A DNA stretch of 64,000 nucleotides from Pseudomonadota bacterium (GCA_020161665.1 JAIUPA010000009.1:16943-80942), one strand, 5' to 3'; shown: positions 29,667 through 39,079, counted from the first letter of the stretch. Notes: generated by a model not told the origin, from the sequence alone. Translations and numbers: made by a program.

Positions 29667-29741
29667 GGAACCCGATCTTGCGAGGCCGAGGCATTTCCCT
29701 TCTAATGTCCGCCTCCCGCGAATGACAGAAAGACAACGCCC

Positions 29742-30428
29742 GTGCGTTACGCCCTCTACTTCACGCCCGCCCAGGACGATCCGCTGACCGTTGCCGCCGC
29801 GCGCTGGCTGGGACGCGATGCCTTCTCCGGCGGACGGGTGGCACAGGGCGAGGAAGCACCGCTTTCTGATGAAACGCTGCGCGAGGCGACTGCCGATCCG
29901 CGCCGCTACGGCTTCCACGCCACGCTGAAAGCGCCTTTTGAACTGAAGGCGGGATGTTCGCTTGCCGCCCTTGAGGAGGCTGTCGCGCTTCTGGCGGCGG
30001 AAACACGCGCCTTCACGCTGCCCCGTCTCGTCCTTGGCCGCCTCGGCCCGTTCTTCGCACTCGTTCCGGGGGAACCGTCCCCTGCACTGCAAAGCTTTGC
30101 CGGTGAATGCGTGCGCCGGTTCGAGCCGTTCCGGGCGCCGCTTTCGGCGGCTGATCTGGCGCGGCGCAACCCGGAGAAGCTTCCCGCCCGTCAGCGCGAC
30201 TATCTCGAAAGCTGGGGCTATCCTTATGTTTTCGACGAATTCCGTTTCCATATGACGCTCACCGGATCGCTGGAACCGGCGCTGGCCGAAGCGCTGGAAC
30301 CGATCCTCAAGGCCCGCTTTGCCGCCTTTCTCGACAAGCCACTTCGCATAGACGGGGTGGCGCTGTTCATAGAGCCGGAACGTGGCCAGCCTTTCACCGT
30401 TCACCAATGGCTGCCGCTGGCCGCCTGA
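29742..30428 (+). CDS. 2H-phosphoesterase-superfamily phosphonate operon protein (DUF1045 type)
   Basis: A 228-residue protein of the family regularly found in phosphonate operons. Two H-x-T motifs about 120 residues apart, HATLKAPF near residue 60 and HMTLTGSL near 170, are the 2H phosphoesterase catalytic pair, placed symmetrically as the fold demands. Such enzymes open cyclic phosphates. The C-P lyase pathway makes ribose 1,2-cyclic phosphate 5-phosphate, usually opened by PhnP, and no phnP is in this cluster. That step is therefore a reasonable but unproven role. The start is a GTG. phnM follows 23 bases after its stop. Confidence 0.85.
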   Translation: MRYALYFTPAQDDPLTVAAARWLGRDAFSGGRVAQGEEAPLSDETLREATADPRRYGFHATLKAPFELKAGCSLAALEEAVALLAAETRAFTLPRLVLGRLGPFFALVPGEPSPALQSFAGECVRRFEPFRAPLSAADLARRNPEKLPARQRDYLESWGYPYVFDEFRFHMTLTGSLEPALAEALEPILKARFAAFLDKPLRIDGVALFIEPERGQPFTVHQWLPLAA

Positions 30429-30451
30429 AACTCCCGCAGGAAATCCCGCCC

Positions 30452-31591
30452 ATGTCTGCCGAACAGGTTTTCACCAATGCCCGTATCGTTCTCGCGAACG
30501 ACGTGCTTCACGGAACCATCGTCCTTCGCGATGGCAAGATTGCCGATCTTTCCGAAGGCAAGACGACGACCGGCGAGGACTTCGACGGCGATTACGTCAT
30601 TCCCGGCCTGATCGAGCTTCACACCGACCATCTGGAAACGCATTACTCGCCGCGCCCCAGCGTGCGCTGGAATCCGACGGCGGCTGTTCAGGCCCATGAT
30701 GCGCAGATTGCCACCTCCGGCATCACCACCGTTTTCGATTGCCTGCGACTTGGCTCCGACGAGGAAGGTGGTTTCCAGAAGGGCGAGATGCGCGAAATGG
30801 CCGACGCCATTCAGGCCGCCGAGCGTGACGACCGACTGCGCGCCGAGCACCTCATTCACCTGCGCTGCGAAGTAGCCTCCAACGACGTGCTGGACCATTA
30901 TTCCGATTTCACCGAAGACCCGCATGTGCGGCTTGTATCGCTGATGGACCATTCGCCGGGCCAGCGTCAGTTCCAGTCGATGGATCAGTACACCTTCTAC
31001 TACAAGACCAAGCGCGGTCTGGACGACGTCGCCTTTGCCCGTTTCGTGGAACGTCGTCAGGCGCTTTCGGCGCAATATGCGGCGACGAACCGTGACACGC
31101 TGGCCAAATCCTGCGCCGAACGCGGCATTACGGTTGCCAGCCATGACGATGCGACCGTCGCCCATGTGGAAGAAGCCATTGGCCATGGCGTTCGCCTTGC
31201 CGAATTCCCGACGAGTTTTGAAGCCGCCAAGGCCTCGCATGGCGCGGGCATGAGCGTTTTGATGGGCGCTCCGAATGTGGTGCGCGGCAAGTCGCATTCC
31301 GGCAATATCGCGGCGCGTGATCTGGCCGAAATGGGTGTGCTCGACGTGCTGTCTTCCGATTACGTCCCGTTCAGCCTGCTTTATGCGCCCTTCCTGCTGG
31401 CCGACCATGTCGAGGGCCTGTCGTTGCCCAAGGCGATTGCCATGGTGACCTCGACGCCCGCCCGCACCGTTTCGCTCAACGACCGGGGCAGCATCGCGAC
31501 CGGCCTTCGCGCCGACGTGGTGCGCGTGCGCCGGGAAAATGGCGTGCCGGTGGTGCGCTCCGTCTGGCGCGAAGGAAAGCGGGTCGCCTGA
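30452..31591 (+). CDS. phnM: PhnM, ribosyl triphosphonate diphosphohydrolase
   Basis: Cytoplasmic amidohydrolase-fold enzyme of 379 residues that removes pyrophosphate from ribosyl 1-phosphonate 5-triphosphate, preparing the PhnJ substrate. The metal site ELHTDHLETHYSPRP near residue 57 and the later HDDATVAHVEEA and LSSDYVPFSLL are the family markers. ATG 30452 has an AGGA about ten bases upstream. The stop overlaps the phnN start (TGATG). Confidence 0.95.
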   Translation: MSAEQVFTNARIVLANDVLHGTIVLRDGKIADLSEGKTTTGEDFDGDYVIPGLIELHTDHLETHYSPRPSVRWNPTAAVQAHDAQIATSGITTVFDCLRLGSDEEGGFQKGEMREMADAIQAAERDDRLRAEHLIHLRCEVASNDVLDHYSDFTEDPHVRLVSLMDHSPGQRQFQSMDQYTFYYKTKRGLDDVAFARFVERRQALSAQYAATNRDTLAKSCAERGITVASHDDATVAHVEEAIGHGVRLAEFPTSFEAAKASHGAGMSVLMGAPNVVRGKSHSGNIAARDLAEMGVLDVLSSDYVPFSLLYAPFLLADHVEGLSLPKAIAMVTSTPARTVSLNDRGSIATGLRADVVRVRRENGVPVVRSVWREGKRVA

Positions 31592-32169
31592 TGGAATGTC
31601 ACGTGGCCAGCGGCGGCGGTATGATGATTGCCGTTGTCGGCCCCTCCGGGGTTGGCAAGGATACGCTGATGCGCGCGGCGGCCCTGCACTTCGCCAACCA
31701 TGACCGCGTGTTCTTCGTGCGCCGTACGATTACCCGTGCTGCCGATTCCGGCGGTGAGGACCATCAGGGGGTCTCGCGCGAGACCTTCGATCAGATGGTG
31801 GCGGAGGATGCTTTTTCCGTCTGGTGGGGCGCGCATGGCCTGAAATATGGCGTGCCACGCAGCGCCTGCGATGAAATGGCCAAGGGCCGCATTGCCGTTG
31901 TGAACGGCTCGCGGTCGGCGCTGGGCGTCTTTTCACGCGTCTTCACGCGCCTCAAGGTGATCTCGATCACCGCCCGCCCGGAGGTTCTCGCCGAACGGCT
32001 CGCCGCCCGTGGCCGTGAAAGCCGCGAAGACATCCTGAACCGACTGGCGCGGGCACCGGCGGCGCTTCCTGCCGGTCTCGATGTCGTGACCATCGACAAC
32101 AGCGATGATCTCGACACGGCGCTGAAGGCGTTCATCACGGCGCTGGAAGAGGCGGTTGCCTCTTCCTGA
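31591..32169 (+). CDS. phnN: PhnN, ribose 1,5-bisphosphate phosphokinase
   Basis: A 192-residue kinase of the guanylate-kinase-like fold that turns ribose 1,5-bisphosphate into PRPP, returning C-P lyase ribose to nucleotide metabolism. The P-loop VVGPSGVGKDTL is near residue 17, FFVRRTITRAADSGGEDH near 45 is typical of PhnN, and WGAHGLKYGVP follows. It is coupled to phnM. The gene ends tail-to-tail with polA, the two stops being adjacent (TGATCA). Confidence 0.94.
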   Translation: MECHVASGGGMMIAVVGPSGVGKDTLMRAAALHFANHDRVFFVRRTITRAADSGGEDHQGVSRETFDQMVAEDAFSVWWGAHGLKYGVPRSACDEMAKGRIAVVNGSRSALGVFSRVFTRLKVISITARPEVLAERLAARGRESREDILNRLARAPAALPAGLDVVTIDNSDDLDTALKAFITALEEAVASS

Positions 32170-35142
32170 TCAATGCGCCTCGTCCCAGTTATGGGCGGCG
32201 CGGGCATCGACCTTCAACGGCACGCGCATATTGATGGCCGGCATGGCGGCCTCTTCCATGGTGCGTGTGACGACGGACAGCGTCTCATCGACCGCCTCGT
32301 CCTCCACCTCGAAGATCAGTTCGTCATGGACCTGCAACAGCATGCGGGCCTTTTCAGCAAGCCCTGCCCCTTCCAACACACCTTCCATGCGGATCATGGC
32401 GCGGCGAATGACATCGGCCGCCGAGCCTTGAATCGGCGCATTGATGGCGGCGCGTTCATTGAAGGCGCGCACCTGCGGATTGGATGAGCGGATTTCCGGG
32501 TAATAAACGCGGCGGCCGAAGATGGTTTCGACATAGCCGTTTTCGCGCGCCTCGGCCTTGGTCTTTTCCATGTAGTCGCGAATGCCGGGAAAGCGCTCGA
32601 AATAGCGCTTGATGTAATCCCCGGCTTCCGACCGCTCGATGGACAGCTGGTTGGCCAGACCGAAGGCGGAAATGCCGTAGATGATGCCGAAATTGATGGC
32701 TTTGGCGCGGCGGCGCACTTCCGATGGCATGCCCTCCACCGGAACGCCGAACATTTCCGAGGCGGTCATGGCGTGAATGTCGATGCCATCTTCAAAGGCG
32801 CGGCGAAGCTGCGGAATATCGGCCACATGGGCGAGCACGCGCAGTTCAATCTGGCTGTAGTCCGCCGAGACCAGCTTGTGGCCGGGCGCGGCAATGAAAG
32901 CCGTCCTGATCTTGCGGCCTTCGGCGGTGCGTACCGGAATATTCTGAAGGTTTGGTTCAGACGACGAAAGGCGGCCCGTGGTGGTGGCGGCCAGCGAATA
33001 GGACGTATGAACGCGCTTCGTTTGCGGGTGAATGAAGCCCGGCAATGCATCGGTATAGGTGGACTTGAGCTTGGTCAGCTGGCGCCAGTCGACGATCTTG
33101 CGCGGCAGGTCGTGGCCCGTTGCAGCCAGATCCTCCAGCACCTGCGCCGAGGTGGACCATTGGCCGGTCTTGGTCTTCGAGCCGCCGGGAAGGCCCATCT
33201 TGCCGAACAGAATATCACCCAATTGCTTCGGTGATCCGACGTTGAACGTCTCGCCTGCCAGTTCGTAAATCTCGGCCTCAAAGGCGGCGGCCTTCTGGGC
33301 AAGCTCGCCGGAGAGGCGCGAAAGAATCTGGCGATCCACCGAAATGCCACGCTCTTCCATACGCGCCAGAACCGGCACCAGCGGGCGCTCCAGCCGCTCA
33401 TAAACCGTGACCAGCCCTTGCGCCACCAGACGCGGCTTCAGGACATGCCACAGGCGCAGCGTCACATCAGCATCTTCCGCCGCATAGGCCGTGGCGCGGG
33501 CGATATCGACCATGTCAAAGGTCACACCCGCCTTGCCGGAACCGGCCACATCCTTGAAGGCAATCGGCGTATGGCCGAGCCAGCGCTCGGACAGCGCATC
33601 CATGCCATGCGAGCCGGTGCCTGCCTCCAGCACGTAGGACAGCAGCATCGTATCGTCGAAACCGGCGATCTCGATGCCCAGACGCTTCATCAGCAGGTAA
33701 TCGTATTTGAGGTTCTGCGCGACCTTCAGAACGCTCGTGTCTTCGAGAAGCGGCTTGAGACGGGCGAGCGCCTGCTTCTCGGTGATCTGGCCTTCGACCA
33801 GACCGCCGCCGAGAAGATCGCCCGTGCCGCTCTTATGGCCAATCGGCACATAGCAGGCGCGGATCGTGGTGCCCGTTGCGTCCTTGGCGTTTTCGGCAAT
33901 CGCCAGCGAAAAGCCGACCAGTTCGGCCTGCATCGGATCAAGCGAGGTGGTTTCCGTATCAAAGGCCACGAGGCCGGTTTCCCGCGCCATGATGATCCAG
34001 GCGTCGAGCCGGTCGAGATCGCGCACCGTCTCGTAAGCGGTCGTATCAATGGGGCTACCCAAGAAGGCGCTGGCGCGCGCTTCTGCCAGCGCTTGTGGTG
34101 TTGCCTCACCTTCGGCAGCGGCCGTGGCCACGGGCTTGGCGACCGCGCTTTCAGCCTTCGCGACCGGCGCATCGCCCTCGCCCACATCCGGGCCGTGGGC
34201 TTCAAGGCCGTGCTCCACCGTCACGTTCGCCGGTTCGATGGCGGCGGCATCGGCGCCGGTTGCCTCTGCCACGCGGCGGGTCAGCGAGGTGAACTCCATG
34301 GCCTTCAAGAAGGCGACAAGCTTCGGGCCATCCTGCGGTTCCAGCACCAGCGCATCCAGCGCCAGATCCAGCGGCACATCGGTCTTCAACGCCACAAGCT
34401 GGCGCGACAGACGGGCCTTTTCGGCATTCTCGATGATGTTTTCGCGGCGCTTCACCTGCTTGATTTCGCTGGCGCGGGCGAGAAGCGTATCGAGGTCGCC
34501 ATATTCTTCCAGCAATTGCGCCGCCGTCTTCGGGCCGATGCCGGGTATGCCCGGAACGTTATCGACCGAATCGCCCGTCAGCGCCTGCAGGTCGATCATT
34601 TTTTCCGGCGGCACACCCCATTTCTCGATGACATCGGGAATACCGATCTGCTTGTCCTTCATGCTGTCATACATGTGGACGCGCGGGGTCACGAGCTGCA
34701 TCAGGTCCTTGTCGGAGGAGACGATGGTGACTTCACCGCCCGCCGCCTCGGCCTGACGGGCATAGGTGGCGATAATATCGTCCGCCTCAAAGCCTTCCGT
34801 TTCGATGCAGGGCAGGTTGAAGGCGCGCGTCGCCTGACGGATCAGGCCGAACTGCGGCACCAGCTCTTCGGGCGGCGCGGAGCGGTTGGCCTTGTATTCG
34901 GGGTAGATTTCCTTGCGGAAGGTCTTCGACGAATAATCGAAAATCACGGCGAAATGCGTGGGGGTGACACCGACCGAGGTATCGCGCGCATCGGTCAACA
35001 GCTTCCACAGCATGTTGCAGAAGCCGGACACGGCACCGACCGGCAGATTGTCGGATTTGCGGGTGAGCGGCGGCAGCGCGTGAAACGCGCGGAAGATGAA
35101 GCCGGAACCGTCGATGAGGAAGAGATGATCGCCATTTTTCAT
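32170..35142 (-). CDS. polA: DNA polymerase I
   Basis: Full-length 990-residue Pol I for Okazaki-fragment processing and repair. The 5'-3' exonuclease domain covers about 1-290 (FLIDGSGFIFRAFHA; SSDKDLMQL; GIPGIGPKTAAQLL). The 3'-5' exonuclease near residues 390-570 keeps acidic residues FDTETTSL and YAAEDAD, so proofreading should be active. Polymerase motifs are A (SADYSQIELRVLAH), B (RRRAKAINFGIIYG) and C (QVHDELIFEV). An alanine-rich linker of about 60 residues near 300-370 lengthens it relative to E. coli. ATG 35142 was chosen over an upstream in-frame start without conserved residues. Confidence 0.97.
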   Translation of the reverse strand: MKNGDHLFLIDGSGFIFRAFHALPPLTRKSDNLPVGAVSGFCNMLWKLLTDARDTSVGVTPTHFAVIFDYSSKTFRKEIYPEYKANRSAPPEELVPQFGLIRQATRAFNLPCIETEGFEADDIIATYARQAEAAGGEVTIVSSDKDLMQLVTPRVHMYDSMKDKQIGIPDVIEKWGVPPEKMIDLQALTGDSVDNVPGIPGIGPKTAAQLLEEYGDLDTLLARASEIKQVKRRENIIENAEKARLSRQLVALKTDVPLDLALDALVLEPQDGPKLVAFLKAMEFTSLTRRVAEATGADAAAIEPANVTVEHGLEAHGPDVGEGDAPVAKAESAVAKPVATAAAEGEATPQALAEARASAFLGSPIDTTAYETVRDLDRLDAWIIMARETGLVAFDTETTSLDPMQAELVGFSLAIAENAKDATGTTIRACYVPIGHKSGTGDLLGGGLVEGQITEKQALARLKPLLEDTSVLKVAQNLKYDYLLMKRLGIEIAGFDDTMLLSYVLEAGTGSHGMDALSERWLGHTPIAFKDVAGSGKAGVTFDMVDIARATAYAAEDADVTLRLWHVLKPRLVAQGLVTVYERLERPLVPVLARMEERGISVDRQILSRLSGELAQKAAAFEAEIYELAGETFNVGSPKQLGDILFGKMGLPGGSKTKTGQWSTSAQVLEDLAATGHDLPRKIVDWRQLTKLKSTYTDALPGFIHPQTKRVHTSYSLAATTTGRLSSSEPNLQNIPVRTAEGRKIRTAFIAAPGHKLVSADYSQIELRVLAHVADIPQLRRAFEDGIDIHAMTASEMFGVPVEGMPSEVRRRAKAINFGIIYGISAFGLANQLSIERSEAGDYIKRYFERFPGIRDYMEKTKAEARENGYVETIFGRRVYYPEIRSSNPQVRAFNERAAINAPIQGSAADVIRRAMIRMEGVLEGAGLAEKARMLLQVHDELIFEVEDEAVDETLSVVTRTMEEAAMPAINMRVPLKVDARAAHNWDEAH

Positions 35143-35272
35143 GGGGTGAATGGATACCCCGCACACCGCGTGGCGTCCACGCAAAACTTTGCGGACAATC
35201 CCGTCACGGGAACGTTACCGATTTGTAATCCGGGCTTCCCTTGAAATGCCGCAATTGGACTATCATCTCTTC

Positions 35273-35420
35273 ACTCATAGGCGGCACCAATCACCGCTGA
35301 CAGACTTGACGCAGGCCCGTCCCCCGCCGCGTCGAGCCGGATAAAGACCTTCCCCCTCTCCGGGTCTTTGTCCCTTTGCATAAGCCGCTACGATCTGCCC
35401 CCGGATCGTGGCGGCTTTTC
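35273..35420 (+). ncRNA. probable trans-encoded sRNA between polA and MarR gene (alpha-r7-like position)
   Basis: The 336-base gap between polA and the MarR gene holds no ORF, but has two hairpins on the plus strand. AAAGACC pairs with GGTCTTT around a C-rich loop at 35343-35370, and a 14-bp terminator hairpin at 35382-35417 is followed by TTTT. A possible -10, CTATCAT, is at 35260-35266, giving a transcript of about 150 nt; no clear -35 is seen. From memory, the rhizobial alpha-r7 sRNA (Smr7C in S. meliloti) is about this size and lies between polA and a MarR gene. The match is by position and size, not alignment. Confidence 0.55.
35382..35419 (+). terminator. strong rho-independent terminator upstream of the MarR gene
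   Basis: AAGCCGCTACGATC pairs with GATCGTGGCGGCTT (13 Watson-Crick pairs and one wobble) around an eight-base loop and is followed by TTTT. No coding gene on this strand ends upstream, which is the main reason to infer an sRNA here. It also insulates the MarR gene. Confidence 0.75.
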
Positions 35421-35478
35421 GCATTTTCAGCCCATCCTTCCAGTTGTGCGGACCAAGGATTCGTCCTATCCATCGCTC

Positions 35479-35910
35479 ATGGAGTTCAGCCGCACGGATT
35501 CAGCAGCTTATCTCGCCGGACAATTGGCGAAGATGTTCAGCCGCTCCCTTCAGGAGCGCTCGGCGAACCTCGGCTTTTCGCCCGGACAGTTTCCCGTGCT
35601 TCTGGAACTGTGGAGCGGCGACGGCATTACCCAGAAAGAACTGCTCGACCGGCTGGAAGTGGAGCAGGCCACGCTTGCCAACACCCTGTCGCGCATGGAG
35701 CGCGACGGTCTGATTGCGCGCAAGACCCACCCGTCCGACCGGCGCAAGCAGGTGATCCGCCTGACGGAAAAGGCCAATGCCATGCGCTCGGAGGCGATTA
35801 TCGCCGCCACGCAAGCCGATGACGCGCTGTTTGCAGGGTTTCGCCGTTTCGAGCGCGAGCTTCTCCTCGAATATATCCGCCGCATTCTCGACAATGCGGC
35901 CAAGACCTGA
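35479..35910 (+). CDS. MarR-family transcriptional regulator
   Basis: Cytoplasmic winged-helix regulator of about 143 residues. The HTH is visible in ITQKELLDRLEVEQATLANTLSRMERDGLI near 50-80, followed by the wing HPSDRRKQVIRLT. A 37-residue upstream in-frame extension reads through the terminator hairpin and is rejected, leaving ATG 35479. No clear operator palindrome was found next to it. The M20 peptidase gene follows 53 bases later. The ligand and targets are unknown. Confidence 0.87.
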   Translation: MEFSRTDSAAYLAGQLAKMFSRSLQERSANLGFSPGQFPVLLELWSGDGITQKELLDRLEVEQATLANTLSRMERDGLIARKTHPSDRRKQVIRLTEKANAMRSEAIIAATQADDALFAGFRRFERELLLEYIRRILDNAAKT

Positions 35911-35963
35911 TCCTGTAAGCCCCGCCAGGGTTACGCCCCCTTCCCCATGACATCGAGACACCC

Positions 35964-37346
35964 ATGACCGATTTATCCGCTCTTCTCGACCACGCCGATT
36001 CCGAACTTGAGGCAAGCCTTGCCCGCCTGTTCGAGCTGTTGCGTATTCCCTCGATCTCAACGGACCCGGCCTACAAGCCGGAATGCCGCCGCGCCGCCGA
36101 CTGGCTGGCCGCGCACCTGGTTTCGCTCGGCTTCACGGCCTCGGTGCGCGATACGCCCGGCCATCCGATGGTGGTGGGGCATCATGCGGGTGAGCGCGAA
36201 GATGCGCCGCATGTTTTGTTCTACGGCCATTACGATGTGCAGCCGGTTGACCCCATCGAGCTTTGGACGCGCGATCCCTTCGATCCGTCGATTGCCGATC
36301 TGGATGGCGCACGCAAGGTGATCACCGGGCGCGGCTCGTCCGACGACAAGGGCCAGTTGATGACGTTCCTTGAGGCATGCGCCGCCTACAAGGCTGTGAA
36401 GGGTGCACTTCCCTGCCGCGTGACCATTCTGTTCGAGGGTGAGGAAGAGTCCGGTTCGCCGTCGCTCAAGCCCTTCCTGATCGCCAATGCAGAGGAGCTG
36501 AAGGCCGACTACGCACTCGTCTGCGACACCGGCATGTGGGATAGCGACACCCCGGCGATTGCCGCCTCTCTGCGCGGCCTTGTGGGTGAGGAATTCGTGG
36601 TGACGGCTGCCGACCGCGACCTGCATTCGGGCATGTTCGGGGGCGCTGCCGCCAACCCGATCCATATCGTTGCCGATATCTGCGCCGGTCTCCATGACGA
36701 GACGGGCCGCGTGACGCTCGATGGCTTTTACGAAGGCGTTGAAGAAACCCCGGCCAATATCAAGGCATCGTGGGACAAGCTTGGCCGCGATGCGGCGAGC
36801 TTCCTTGGTGAAGTGGGGCTTTCGCTGCCGTCCGGTGAAAAGGGCCGCTCGGTTCTTGAACTGACCTGGGCGCGTCCGACGGCAGAGGTCAACGGCATCA
36901 TCGGTGGCTATACGGGTCAGGGCTTCAAGACCGTCATTCCGGGGCAGGCCTCGGCCAAGGTGTCGTTCCGCCTTGTCGGCAAGCAGAACCCGGCCGCTAT
37001 CCGCGAAAGCTTCCGTGCCTATGTGCGGTCACGCCTGCCTGCCGATTGCTCGGTGGAGTTCCACGAGCATGGCGGCTCGCCCGCCATCCATCTCGGCTAT
37101 GATTCGCCCGTGCTTCAGAAGGCGCAAAGCGCGCTGTCCGACGAATGGCCGAAGCCTGCCATCATGGTTGGCATGGGCGGGTCCATCCCGATTGTCGGTG
37201 ATTTCCAGACGATGCTCGGCATGGAATCGCTGCTGGTCGGCTTCGGGCTTTCCGATGACCGCATCCATTCGCCGAACGAAAAGTACGAGTTGAAGTCCTT
37301 CCACAAGGGCATCCGCTCGTGGATCCGCATTCTGGCGGCTCTCTAA
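35964..37346 (+). CDS. M20-family metallopeptidase (dipeptidase type)
   Basis: A 460-residue zinc peptidase, probably a cytoplasmic dipeptidase. LFYGHYDVQPVDP near residue 90 gives the first metal-binding His and Asp, GRGSSDDKGQ near 128 the bridging Asp, and LFEGEEESGS near 155 the catalytic Glu pair. The dimerisation domain follows, and the last metal ligand is in IHSPNEKYELKSFHKG near the end. The substrate cannot be read; this clade includes carnosinase-like and broad dipeptidases. Confidence 0.9.
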   Translation: MTDLSALLDHADSELEASLARLFELLRIPSISTDPAYKPECRRAADWLAAHLVSLGFTASVRDTPGHPMVVGHHAGEREDAPHVLFYGHYDVQPVDPIELWTRDPFDPSIADLDGARKVITGRGSSDDKGQLMTFLEACAAYKAVKGALPCRVTILFEGEEESGSPSLKPFLIANAEELKADYALVCDTGMWDSDTPAIAASLRGLVGEEFVVTAADRDLHSGMFGGAAANPIHIVADICAGLHDETGRVTLDGFYEGVEETPANIKASWDKLGRDAASFLGEVGLSLPSGEKGRSVLELTWARPTAEVNGIIGGYTGQGFKTVIPGQASAKVSFRLVGKQNPAAIRESFRAYVRSRLPADCSVEFHEHGGSPAIHLGYDSPVLQKAQSALSDEWPKPAIMVGMGGSIPIVGDFQTMLGMESLLVGFGLSDDRIHSPNEKYELKSFHKGIRSWIRILAAL

Positions 37347-37361
37347 GCTTGACGGGGTGCC

Positions 37362-37892
37362 TTACTTGAAGGCTTCGCCCGGATAGGCACCCCAGATTTC
37401 GCCTTGGCTGACCCAGCCCTCGGACCCTTCGGCTTCCGAGCGGCACCAGTCGCCGTTGCATTCCTTGATCTGGAAGATCACGCCCGGTTCGAGGCGTGCG
37501 GTGACGCTGGCCGAGGATTGCGGATCACGGCGCATATTGACGTAAATGCCCTGCCCACGGCTTCGCATCCACGGAGCGGCGACAGCCGTGCGCTCGCCTG
37601 AAAGAAGCGTCTGATTGACCCAGCCCTCGGTGCCATCGGCATCGCGAATCTTGCGCCAGTTTTCGTATTCCTGAATAATTTCAACCGGAAGACCGGCACG
37701 GGTATACATCCATGTCACGGCATACTCGGTGCCCGGTCCGATGCGCAGATTGACGCGTTTGGACTTCAGGCTGACGAAGCGCGGCAGCGGCAGGCCGCTT
37801 GCGCCTTTGGCAGCCGTTTGCGCCATGGATTGCGCATGACATGCGAGGCCCAGGGCAACGGCAAGGCAGGTGCGAAGTAGGGTGCGACGCAT
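37362..37892 (-). CDS. exported protein with two SH3-like domains
   Basis: A 176-residue protein with an N-terminal signal peptide (RTLLRTCLAVALGLACHAQSMAQ) and two bacterial SH3-like repeats. The first, around residues 40-95, has VNLRIGPGTEYAVTWMYTRA and GWVNQTLL; the second, around 105-165, has VNMRRDPQSSASVTARLEPG and GWVSQGEIWG. GGAGA seven bases before ATG 37892 sets the start. Such proteins often bind cell-wall peptides in the periplasm; the actual ligand is unknown. It is convergent with the peptidase gene. Confidence 0.85.
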   Translation of the reverse strand: MRRTLLRTCLAVALGLACHAQSMAQTAAKGASGLPLPRFVSLKSKRVNLRIGPGTEYAVTWMYTRAGLPVEIIQEYENWRKIRDADGTEGWVNQTLLSGERTAVAAPWMRSRGQGIYVNMRRDPQSSASVTARLEPGVIFQIKECNGDWCRSEAEGSEGWVSQGEIWGAYPGEAFK

Positions 37893-38074
37893 GCTTTTGT
37901 CTCCGGGTTCCTGCGAATTCAGCCCGCACTTGAAAGATGCGACCGCAAAACAGTTCGCTTGCATGCGAGTTTTGTTTGTCTTCCCCGGCGGGTCTGGTAG
38001 AAAACGGCCATCACGGCGTGATAATCGGTCATTCAGGTTAATGACCTCTAAAGATGACAGGGCAGCGAAACGCG

Positions 38075-39079
38075 ATGGCGAACAAGAAAAGGCCGAAGGT
38101 CTATATTACCCGCAAGCTTCCGGACGCAGTGGAATCGCGCATGCGCGAGCTGTTCGATGTCGAGATCAATGCCGAGGACAAGCAGCGCAGCCGCGAGGAA
38201 CTGGCCGCCGCGATGCATGAAGTCGATGTGATCGTGCCGACCGTCGGCGACAAGATCGATGCCGAACTGATCGAACAGGCCGGGCCTGACCTCAAGCTCA
38301 TCGCCTGCTTCTCGAACGGCACCGACCAGATCGATGTGGAAGCCGCAACGCGTCGCGGCATTACCGTCACCAACACGCCGAACGTTCTGACGGAAGACAC
38401 CGCCGACATGACGATGGCGCTCATTCTCTCCGTGCCGCGCCGTCTGGCGGAAGGCTCGCGCCTTCTCATCGACAATGCCGGTCAGTGGCAGGGCTGGTCG
38501 CCGACCTGGATGATGGGTCATCGCATCTGGGGCAAGCAGATCGGCATTATCGGCATGGGCCGCATCGGCACCGCCGTCGCCCGTCGCGCCAAGGCGTTCG
38601 GCCTGTCGATCCACTACCACAACCGCAAGCGCGTCAATCCGGCCACCGAAGAAGAACTCAACGCCACCTATTGGGAAAGCCTCGACCAGATGCTGGCCCG
38701 CGTTGATATCGTTTCGGTGAACTGCCCGTCGACGCCTGCGACCTTCCACCTGATCTCGGCCCGCCGTCTGGCGTTGCTGAAACCGACGAGCTACATCGTC
38801 AACACGGCGCGCGGCGACATTATCGACGAAGCGGCGCTCATTCAGGCGCTGCGCGACGGCAAGATTGCCGGTGCCGGCCTTGATGTGTTCGAAAACGCCC
38901 CCGGCACCAATCCGAAGCTGGTAAAGCTCGCCGCCGAAGGCAAGGTCGTGCTTCTGCCGCACATGGGTTCGGCGACGATTGAGGGCCGTGTCGATATGGG
39001 TGACAAGGTGCTGATCAACATTCGCACCTATTTCGACGGACATCGCCCGCCGAACCGCGTTCTGCCGGTCAGAACGTAA
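38075..39079 (+). CDS. D-isomer-specific 2-hydroxyacid dehydrogenase (GyaR/D-glycerate dehydrogenase-like)
   Basis: NAD(P)-dependent dehydrogenase of 334 residues. The Rossmann motif IIGMGRIGTAVARRAKAFG is near residue 158. VNTARGDIIDEAALIQAL near 240 has the catalytic Arg, and LLPHMGSATIE near 290 the catalytic His. It resembles glyoxylate/hydroxypyruvate reductases or D-glycerate dehydrogenases more than the GhrA-like gene at 6310. ATG 38075 is preferred; ATG 38054 is in frame but neither has a strong ribosome site. It ends two bases from the convergent GNAT gene. Confidence 0.87.
   Translation: MANKKRPKVYITRKLPDAVESRMRELFDVEINAEDKQRSREELAAAMHEVDVIVPTVGDKIDAELIEQAGPDLKLIACFSNGTDQIDVEAATRRGITVTNTPNVLTEDTADMTMALILSVPRRLAEGSRLLIDNAGQWQGWSPTWMMGHRIWGKQIGIIGMGRIGTAVARRAKAFGLSIHYHNRKRVNPATEEELNATYWESLDQMLARVDIVSVNCPSTPATFHLISARRLALLKPTSYIVNTARGDIIDEAALIQALRDGKIAGAGLDVFENAPGTNPKLVKLAAEGKVVLLPHMGSATIEGRVDMGDKVLINIRTYFDGHRPPNRVLPVRT

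Noticed and set aside
33418..35244. 608-codon open frame on the strand opposite polA
   Set aside because: It mirrors polA codon structure and has no domain character; polA is intact with all motifs. Long antisense frames are expected in GC-rich genes.
37354..37394. GGGGTGCC/GGCACCCC inverted repeat at the end of the SH3 gene
   Set aside because: The loop is 25 bases, part lies inside coding sequence and no T-run follows; not convincing as a terminator.
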